Source of the DNA: Epinephelus fuscoguttatus
Taxonomy: Eukaryota; Chordata; Actinopteri; Perciformes; Serranidae
Direction of reading: 5' to 3'
Assembly (NCBI RefSeq): GCF_011397635.1
Contig: NC_064761.1
Location: 30,111,643-30,175,642 of the forward strand
Length of the DNA: 64,000 nt
Shown one piece after another: positions 56,660-64,000 of the stretch (position 1 is its first letter; every line of letters begins with the position of its first letter). The position numbers and the translations under genes are program-made. The notes under the pieces are model-generated. The model did not search any database. It was not told the origin of the DNA and worked only from the letters and a program-made list of their open reading frames with translations.

Positions 56660-57260
56660 TATGTTAAATTCATACAGTAGATGGTAAAAATAATGGATGT
56701 AGCTACTATGACATTGGTTTTCCATTGGTTTCTGGACTCCCATTTTAAGCCTATAGTTCAGCAATTCCGTCGTTGCCATCTTTTTTATTTATTTATTTAT
56801 TTATTTTTTGAGGCAGAAGTGACTATATTTGGGCAGGAAGCTGGAGCTCTGAAGGAGCGAGGGGTGGGTCTGACTGAGAAAGCGAGGACGCTATCAGCCG
56901 ACAGCCTGTTACTCCAAGCAACCTGCCGTTTATCATGGCCATTCAAAGATCTGCAGTTTTTAGCACTTCTCCGTTAGCTTCATTTTTCAGCCTTGGAGGT
57001 TACCACTTGGTTAAAAATGCCCGACTTTACAGCAGAAATAAATGTACCTATTTACATTTTATGATAGCCCAAAGTTCCGCATATATAAGATTGGGACCGC
57101 TTAAGTGGCTGTCCTCCAAATATGGTCACTTCTGGCTCCAAAAGACCAAGATGGCGATGGCTAAGTTGCCGAACCTGAGGCTTCAAAATGTCCGCCCACA
57201 AACCAATTGGTGATGTCATGGTAGCTACATCCATTATTTTTTACAGTCTGTGGTCCATAT
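56660..57260. mobile_element. DNA element with about 60-bp inverted ends
   Basis: The left segment (ATAATGGATGTAGCTACTAT...) and the right segment (...GTAGCTACATCCATTATT) are inverted copies extending over more than 50 bp. A TTTA tract occurs inside. A second member lies at 59628-60307. Located between the EGF and CYP2 genes. Confidence 0.7.
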
Positions 57261-57737
57261 GTACATGTGTTCCATTCTTGTCAACACGATATCTCAAGGA
57301 CATTAAGGGATTTAGGGAATTAGGGGAATATTTAGGGAATTTCTGATGAAGTGATGAGATGTTTTATCCAAAAGGTCAGATTAACTTCACTGTGACAGCT
57401 CAATGTTCTGTAAAAACACTTTTCTGGCCATTATTATCAAACCTCATAACCCAGGAACAGAAGGGGAGACATTTGAAACATTCTTTTTTTTTTTTTGAAT
57501 TTGCAGCCATTTTGCAGCAACATCCATATTAACATTGTCAGCTGTCATGGCTATATATGAGTCTGGACAGACATGAAGACTGCAACTTGGCTTGTTTGCT
57601 GATGCATACAACCACGTGTCGGTAATTCTAGTTTCTTATTACTTTACAGCTTCCATTTAGCTCACTGTTTAACCTGCTTAGCACCTAATGGCAGAAAGTT
57701 ATCGTTTACAACGAAAAAATTAATATTTTGAAATATA

Positions 57738-57754
57738 TATATATATATATATAT
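57738..57754. repeat. (AT)n microsatellite
   Basis: About eight AT units between the EGF and CYP2 genes. Confidence 0.9.
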
Positions 57755-58325
57755 TTGGAAAATTAGTGAAAGTTTAAAGGGTTGATCACTGTACACATAA
57801 AGTGACCAAGACTTGGTCCAAGGCTAGAGCCTCTTACTACCAATGTGCAATACACCTCCTAACCGCTATAGTGGCACTGTGGCGCAGTAGAAAGCCGGTG
57901 CACTCATTCATTGCAGGATGAAGAAGGGGTGAAGAAAATTTCAGACATCAGAGATAAAATGCATGTTTACTGAACAATAACTGATATACAAACAACCCCC
58001 CGTACACCTTCCTAACATCTGTTCCTATGAGGTGAGTACATGTTTGATTTGAATGTTTATGGAGATGTGAATCGGTCTAGACCGGGAACCCCCAAACGAA
58101 AAACGGGGTTCGTTTTCAAGACATTCATGCAATGAACATCTTGGTCCAAGGCTACTGCTAATCAAATAAATTTGAAGACGTGAGTTAGGTCAAATCTTTT
58201 CCTCACATGCAACACCCTCACTACACTAGCGATTGCTGACATAATACATTATAGTTTTGCTAAGGTTGAGTTATCCTGAATACATTTCTGGTTTATCTAT
58301 ATGTTTGCTGAGCGGAGCTCCCTTC

Positions 58326-58331
58326 TTTATT
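58326..58331 (-). promoter_or_regulatory. Candidate polyadenylation signal of the CYP2 gene (AATAAA)
   Basis: AATAAA on the minus strand, about 530 bp after the CYP2 stop codon. Plausible in position only; other A-rich stretches lie between. Confidence 0.35.
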
Positions 58332-58749
58332 TTGCTCTTGAATGAACTGGGCATTACAAAGATAATATAAAATAAAAGGTGTGTTCTGTATATTGACCTC
58401 AATGTCCTCCTGACATGTACTAGAAGTAAAAAGTGGAACATAATATACATTTCTAAGGCGCACCACACATTTTACTCTTTAATGAAAGTCATTTCAAATC
58501 TGCCCACTGTCGTGCTATGAGAATATGTTATGGCAAAGTAGGCAAAGTGTCTCATGTCACATTTAACTAACAGCATTTAAAATATTAAAACAGAGGTGTC
58601 ACAATCATGGCTTGGAACCCACTAATTAAAAAAAAACCACAAACAAAACAAAAGTACATCACAGTTTTACTGCATGAAAGAAATATATGCAGTATATATA
58701 CAGTGGACCTAATAACATGTCATCTAAATATTCATTAAACTCTGTCACA

Positions 58750-58830
58750 CATAATCATGATCACAATCATAATCATGATCATATCCATATTCATATTCAT
58801 GATCATATTCATAATCATATTCATTGTAGG
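58750..58830. repeat. Degenerate ATCATR / ATTCAT tandem repeat in CYP2 3' region
   Basis: About 13 imperfect hexamers (AATCAT, GATCAT, ATTCAT), about 35 bp beyond the CYP2 stop codon, so probably in the 3' untranslated region. Confidence 0.8.
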
Positions 58831-58861
58831 TATATAGATAGGTATATGTTTTTCATCAGAG

Positions 58862-59043
58862 CTACTCTAAGCGTGAGTTTATGCAGATTTCATATTGACG
58901 TGGTGGCAGAGTGATGCCAAAGTAAAAGTCCATTGGAGGCTTCACCCCATCAGGCATGGAGAAGGTGAAGTGCTGCATGAAGGAGGTGAAGAAGAGGAAA
59001 AGCTCCATCTTTGCCAGGCTCTCCCCGGCACACTGCCGCTTAC
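58862..59043 (-). CDS. CYP2 exon 9 (haem-binding Cys and C-terminus)
   Basis: 182 coding bases, canonical. It begins [20 protein letters not shown], with the haem-ligand Cys, and ends [14 protein letters not shown] followed by TAG (58864-58862). The haem motif F-x-x-G-x-R-x-C-x-G is complete. Confidence 0.88.
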
Positions 59044-62000
59044 CTGAGACAGGAAAACAAATTAAAACAAACTGAACATTTCTCTGACACACAGTTTGGC
59101 CCAGGGGTCAAAATAGCTCAGTGCAACAGCAGTAGTCATTCTTGTGGGGTCTTTAAAGAAAATAGGGTAACACTTCATAAGACAGCCCGCGTTTTAGAGT
59201 GTACCTCTCGCCCACTTTCCCGGAAGTTAACGTATGACTCCCGGGAAAGTATGTCCTAAGTGACCGCGAGTTATACTCTAACTCCCAGGAAAGTATGTGG
59301 TAAGTGACTGGGAGGAGTTATAACCTAACTTCCGGGGAAGTATATGCCAAGTGACCGTGTTGTTATACTCTAACTCCTGGGAAAGTATGTGGTAAGTGAC
59401 CGGGAGGAATTATGCTCTAACTCCTGGGAAAGTACATGTAAGTTCCAGGGAGTTATATGCTAACTCCCGGGAAAGTGGGTGAGAGGTACACTCTAAAACA
59501 CGGGCTGTCTTATGAAGTGTTACTGAAAATAGAACTGTTAACTGTTCTGGCAGCTGTTAGAAATTTTGTCCTGATTTCAGGTCTTGACAAAAGCTTCAAG
59601 GTTCACTTAAATCGTTAGTCAGACTCATAGACTGTATAGGATAATGGACATAGCTGCTGTTACTTGTCCCATTGGTTTGTGGACTCCTGTTTTAAAGCCT
59701 TAAGTTTGGTGTTTTGGCCGTCGTGATTTGTTATTTGGCCAGAAATGACCATATTTGACGAGAGGCTGGAACTGTTGAGGAAGGGGTAGACCTGACTCAA
59801 ACACTGTAGGTGTGCCTCACAGACAGGCCGTCACTTAAGTGGCCCCACACTTTACCATTAGAAAAAGAAAATGGGTGTAAATGGTATTTAAAACTTCACC
59901 CCCTCATACAGTTGTGATGAATGTAGAAATTAGCGATATAGACCAAAACCAGTTCTTGTATCAGGCTGTGAACATTTTTATTTCTACTGTACAGTCGGGT
60001 ATTTTAACCAGGTGGTAACCTCCAAGGCTGAAAAATGAAGCCAACATAGAAGTGGCAAAAACTGCAGTCCTTTGAATGGCCATAATTACCGACGGGTTGC
60101 TTGGAGTGACAGGTTGTCTGCTGATAGTGTTCTTGCTTTCTCAGTCAGATCCACTCCTCCGGCTTCCCGCACAAATATAGTCACTTCTGGCTCCAAAAAA
60201 CCTAAGATGGCGATAGCCGCAATACCGAACTCTAGGCTTAAGATGGGAGTCCAGAAACCAATGGATGATGTCATGGTAGCTACATCCATTATTTTTACCG
60301 TCTATGATTTTAACATGGGTGTTCATTGGGGCCTGATTTGCTTTTGGAGCCAGCCTCAAGTGGACAGTCAAGGAACTGCAGTTTTTTGCACTTGCGTTCA
60401 GACATTGCCATTTTTAGGCTTTGTTGGAGCCCACCAGTAGAGCAAAAGTAATGGTAAACGTAACAACAGCTTAACATGTCAGGAACCTTCCATTTGAAAT
60501 GCTGAAACTTTCATTCAAATATTGCTGGGATCTGCAATCATTATATGAAGAGAGATTGTGTCGCTTCTTACCAGCAGAGAAAGGGATGAAAGCAGCTGGT
60601 TTCACAAACTTGCCCTCCTCAGTCAGAAAGTGTCCTGGGTTGAAGGTGTTGGGCGTCTTCCATTCATTCTTGTCGAACAGCACCGAGGTCAGATTGGGGA
60701 TTATTGTGACTCCCTGGTGTTTGTAATGATAATGACAATTCATAAATGTGAAAACATGATAGTGTACTGTATGTGACATTAGACTTGCATAGGAGAACTG
60801 ACCTTTGGGATTGTGTAGCCATCAAGCTGCATCTCCTTGTTGGTAAAATGAGGAAAGCTTAGAGGAACTATGTTGCTCATCCTCTGGATCTCATGGATGA
60901 CAGCATCAGTGTAGGGCAGGTGTTGACGATCTTCCATGGTGGGCTCTCTGGACTGTCCAATCACTTCGTCTATCTCAGCCTGGACCTTTGCTGTGCAACA
61001 GAAGGAGAACAGACAGCAGTTGACACAGTATTTTATCAACAGGCTGCAAAAGTACATCGTAAAGACTCCTGGACAGATGACGCACAGAGCAGCACTGCCA
61101 CATGAATAGACAGATTTGCATTGATTTGCAACCTTGACCCAGTCATAAGAGGGTTCACAGTGCTGGCCTGCCCCCATCATATGGTAACACTGCCGTCCTC
61201 ACTGTTGTTGATCATTTCTCCATGTGTGCATGGTCTTCCCAGAGACATTGTCTTTGACTGGAGACCCCAGTTCATCTCTCCTTTCTGGACTGAGTTATGC
61301 AGCCTCCTGGGAGCCACCTTCAGCCTATCCTTTGGCTTTCACCCCCAATCCAGATGATCAGGAGATGAAGAAGCCTGTGTTGCATCTTCTCTCAATTATT
61401 ATACTTGGTCTAGACAAGCCCACAACACCCATCCCAGTCCTGCCACCAGCGTCTTCCCCTACCAGTGTTCCTGTGGTTACCAACCTCCCCTCTTCCCATA
61501 GGAGGAACGAGGAGCCAATGTTTCATTAGTTCAGGCCTTCATTCATCTCTGTTGACGCACCTGGATACAGTCTTGATCCACTTTCCTTCTATCAGAGGAC
61601 TGCTTACCACTGCTGCATCCCTGAGCCCTCATCATGGTCATCAACCCTGCAGCAATCTTCACCTTGTCCAGGTCATGCACATCCACCCCTCCTTCCACAT
61701 CTCCCACCTGAAGCCGGTGAAGGAGAATCCAGTCTGCTAACTCTCCTCCAGATTGTCTAGTTTGCATCCACTCTAGCTTTCCAGCATCATAGGTTGATGA
61801 TTCTTTGTCTGCTTCCCTGTCTGGTCCGGCTTGCCTTCACTTTCTGATCTCTTGGTTTTGACCCTGTCCTGCTTTTGGAATACAGCCAACACAAACTTTA
61901 ATTCGACTCCAACTGTCTCTATGTTGGGTTTTTGGGTTAAAGTCTATTGTATGCCACCAGCATTACCAGAGAACTGAAAACACTGGCATTTATTTTTTAC

Positions 62001-63898
62001 GACCTCAGAATTACCAACAATACATTTTATTTGCGCCACACGTGACTGAGTAAGAACAAAGAGCTTCACTGGTCTGATAAGTGATCTTACCCTGGATCTC
62101 TGGGTACTTTGCCATGTAGAGGAAACCCCAGCGCAAGGTGCTTGATGTGGTCTCAGAGCCAGCCGAAAACAGATCAAAGACACACATGACCAGGTTTTCC
62201 CTATCAAAACCCTCATCCTCAGCATGCTCCTTATTCTGAGAATATATACAAACAGAAGTATTAAAAACACGCTGCAAAATGATTTATATCAACTAAATGT
62301 CAGCACTATTACAGCCACAGCCAAGGTTATAATCATTTAAAATTGTAACTTAAAGGGCCAGTGTGTAAAATGGGTGGAAAACAGGGACATCAGTGGTCAA
62401 ATTCTAGATTGCAGGGCTCACTCGCTCACCCCTCCTGTCGTAAATGACAGTGGCCTCGTAGGAACAAAAAGCCTTGCGCACGAGTTTTTCAGGAGTAGGT
62501 CTATCTAGCGACGAGGTGAATATTTATTTAGAAATCTAAGCCATGTTACGATATTGTAATGAATCCCTCACGAGCAGGAGCGTTTGGGGAAAAGGCCCGT
62601 TCATTTGAGCACTCCAGAAACTCCGGTAACACTCCAGGGGGTCAAAGACTCCGTCCCAAACTCTGACTCTTCTGGCGTAACACACACACTCCATAACTTT
62701 ACACACATACTCGTTTACCATACCGAGTGGGGACCCCCCTCCCCTCTCTGCTCAATCTCCAGCCTGCACACTGATTGACAGCGTAGCCTGTAAACAGAGC
62801 TCAGCTGTTTATTTAGCCTAGCAATATCTCCGGACTATAGTAGCTGCAATGGACGACTTTGAACGCGATTTTGAAGAGTTTCTTGTAGCGGACACAGAGC
62901 CATACCTTTGAGCCGGAGCATACAGATGAGGAACTCTATGTGCTTGATGCTGAGCGGGTGAGAAGAGAGGCTGAATGCACAGAATGGGATTCGGTGCTAC
63001 TGCTTCCATCGTTGGGGAGCTATATCATCAGGAGGAAAAGCGCCGCAGAGAGTGCATCACAAGGAGTGAAGTTGCATCTTCTTTTCCTCGCAGATGACGG
63101 TTCAGGTTCATTCTCTCCTGTTGCGTGGTAAGTGTGGTCCATTCGCAAACTTTATAACTAAAAAAACTTTTCACTACTCTCTATCGACGAACTACTAACA
63201 CTCTCTGCTGTTTCCTCCTCCTTCTTCCTTCCTTCCACTGTCTTCGTTGGTTCATTTATACATGCGAAACACGTTCTCTGGCTGGCTGGATTGTCCGCTC
63301 GGTCTGCCGTACATACATGACAGCGCAAGATGGCGACCTCTCTAAAGCAAGGCCCTTGCTATATATATATAAAAGCATAATTATAAGGCTACGAGAACCA
63401 AACGAATTTTATTTTATAGCGATTATACACTTGTATAAACATATTAATGGGTAGAATATTCAGATTCAGATTGACAATAAACCATGCCAAATATTACACA
63501 CTGGCCCTTTAAGTAAGTAGAGTAAAACACTATTAATCACTTTATTTGTTAGATTAAAATAGGTGTATGCTGTTGGAGACAAGGCCTTAAAAGATAGTGC
63601 TATAAGGCAAAGGCTGTGACAAAAGTGCACATCAGGTCAGCAGTTATGATGTTCACAGCAGCTGAGCACTGAGTATCTTTATGAACACAGTGTAAGATAA
63701 ACAAAGCAACATCTCAGTCACCATCTCAATCTCATTCAGGTAGCAGTCGATGTAGTCTCTTTGGTCCGAGGGATCCCAGTTCTGTCTGTGCTGCTTAATC
63801 TGTTCTCTTATGAAGTCCTTTACATCCTTCCACATGTGCTGGACCGTCTGATGTGGCCCTGGCAAATATCTCATCACAAAAGGGAATGCGTTGTAAAA
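58862..63898 (-). CDS. CYP2-family cytochrome P450, exons 5-9 (5' part beyond window)
   Basis: This is a microsomal haem monooxygenase of the CYP2 family. Minus-strand exons are 63898-63722 (177 bp), 62235-62091 (145), 60990-60803 (188), 60713-60572 (142) and 59043-58862 (182, ending TAG). The sizes 177, 188, 142 and 182 are the standard CYP2 exon lengths; exon 6 is 145 instead of 142. Motifs in order are [12 protein letters not shown]-helix [11 protein letters not shown]-helix HEIQR (ExxR), the FNPGHFL meander, and the haem loop [11 protein letters not shown] with the Cys ligand across the exon 8/9 junction. Everything seen is intact. Exons 1-4, including the membrane anchor, must lie past position 64000. 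The sequence looks closest to the CYP2J/2N/2P group, but I cannot fix a subfamily. It is convergent with the EGF gene. Confidence 0.85.
59166..59525. mobile_element. MITE with long inverted ends and internal tandem repeats
   Basis: The first about 60 bases (GGTAACACTTCATAAGACAG onward) are repeated inverted at the right end with few changes. Between them are about six copies of a 45-55 bp unit built on TAACTCCCGGGAAAGTATGT and AAGTGACCG. It lies in CYP2 intron 8. Confidence 0.8.
59628..60307. mobile_element. Second copy of the 'ATAGACTGTA' inverted-end element
   Basis: It begins CATAGACTGTATAGGATAATG and ends with the inverted counterpart (ATTATTTTTACCGTCTATG). The interior (GTGGACTCC, GGCCAGAAATGACCATATTTG) matches the copy at 56.66-57.26 kb. 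It lies in CYP2 intron 8, about 100 bp from the smaller MITE. Confidence 0.7.
60572..60713 (-). CDS. CYP2 exon 8
   Basis: 142 bp, canonical. It begins [18 protein letters not shown] and includes [13 protein letters not shown] and AFIPFSAG, the last four residues being the start of the haem-binding loop completed by exon 9. Confidence 0.88.
60803..60990 (-). CDS. CYP2 exon 7 (K-helix ExxR)
   Basis: 188 bp, the canonical CYP2 length. It encodes [10 protein letters not shown], then [20 protein letters not shown], and ends DGYTIPK. HEIQR holds the invariant Glu and Arg of the ExxR motif. Confidence 0.88.
61150..61930 (+). mobile_element. Degraded Ty3/Gypsy LTR retrotransposon relic (integrase region)
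   Basis: Short stretches in shifting frames match a Gypsy integrase: VVDHFS, then [19 protein letters not shown] and GFHPQS, and further on [12 protein letters not shown] from the C-terminal end. Intervening parts are deleted and stops and shifts break the frame. No LTR is recognisable. It sits in CYP2 intron 6, opposite in direction to the host gene. Confidence 0.75.
62091..62235 (-). CDS. CYP2 exon 6 (I-helix)
   Basis: 145 bp; the family usually has 142, so there is one extra codon at the start. It encodes [15 protein letters not shown], then [17 protein letters not shown] and YPEIQG. The A-G-x-E-T segment is the oxygen-activation site of the I-helix. The donor is CAGG|gtaaga. Confidence 0.85.
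62349..63514. mobile_element. Harbinger-like non-autonomous DNA transposon in CYP2 intron 5
   Basis: The left end CTTAAAGGGCCAGTGTGTAA and the reverse complement of the right end are identical over about 20 bp. Both sides are flanked by TAA, a three-base duplication of the PIF/Harbinger type. No transposase frame is seen in the roughly 1.17 kb. Partial members of the same end family appear at 8145 and 15340-15375. Confidence 0.65.
63722..63898 (-). CDS. CYP2 exon 5
   Basis: 177 bp with acceptor ctctgcag and donor GAGATG|gtgact, reading on the minus strand. It encodes [19 protein letters not shown], then the helix with FIREQIKQH, and ends [18 protein letters not shown]. The LPGPHQ and RDYIDCYL motifs are typical of the CYP2 family at this exon. 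Confidence 0.87.
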
Positions 63899-64000
63899 CT
63901 GCAGAGTAGAGCAGATCAGAACAGTAACATATTGATAGGCATTTATCAATCAAAACAAAATATTGAAGTCTCATTTACAAATTGGCTCTTGTGCAGTTTA

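Larger units (their letters stand above)
55975..58325. other. Convergent intergenic region
   Basis: Between the 3' ends of the EGF and CYP2 genes. Contains the inverted-end element at 56.66-57.26 kb, an AT repeat and fish-repeat phrases (TTATGCCTCCACACTGG at 56485). No gene seen. Confidence 0.55.

Noticed and set aside
58750..58830. CRISPR-like regular repeat
   Set aside because: It is a degenerate hexamer array without spacers, in a vertebrate genome.

Overview
This is vertebrate, almost certainly teleost fish, nuclear DNA. It has short coding exons with canonical GT-AG junctions, introns full of dispersed repeats, many CA/GT microsatellites, and fish-type mobile elements (a Rex3-like RTE retrotransposon, tRNA-derived SINEs, MITEs). 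Most long open frames in the window are chance or repeat-derived. The real coding content comes from three genes read exon by exon.

Layout. 1-10.5 kb: upstream DNA with repeats and no exon I can support; the first (signal-peptide) exon of the next gene was not found here. 10.55-29.8 kb (+): a class B (secretin-family) GPCR that best matches the growth-hormone-releasing-hormone receptor, with eleven canonical exons from ectodomain to stop codon. A possible extra Thr/Ser-rich cassette exon lies in its ectodomain. 34.2-55.9 kb (+): a secreted mosaic protein with a signal peptide, a Thr-rich stalk built from tandemly duplicated 24-bp microexons, a Cys-rich module, ten calcium-type EGF exons, six short EGF exons and a C-terminal domain that loosely resembles EMI. 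I cannot name it. Its last intron is almost entirely mobile DNA, a MITE plus a near-full-length but dead antisense Rex3. 58.3-64 kb (-): exons 5-9 of a CYP2-family cytochrome P450 with the family's standard exon sizes; exons 1-4 lie beyond the right edge. The P450 is tail to tail with the EGF gene.

The three genes do not form an obvious pathway: a pituitary-type hormone receptor, an extracellular matrix-type or ligand-type protein, and a membrane monooxygenase. The most unusual structure is the microexon array in the EGF gene at 35.2-35.8 kb. Every exon there is phase 1-1, so the stalk length could change by splicing without breaking frame. Several EGF exons also sit behind GT-repeat tracts that could affect their splicing. 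The mobile DNA is layered: SINEs with clear target-site duplications, an older repeat family split by a SINE, foldback elements, a MITE with internal tandem repeats, a minisatellite with a 21-bp period that makes false ORFs, and a degraded Ty3/Gypsy integrase relic in a P450 intron.
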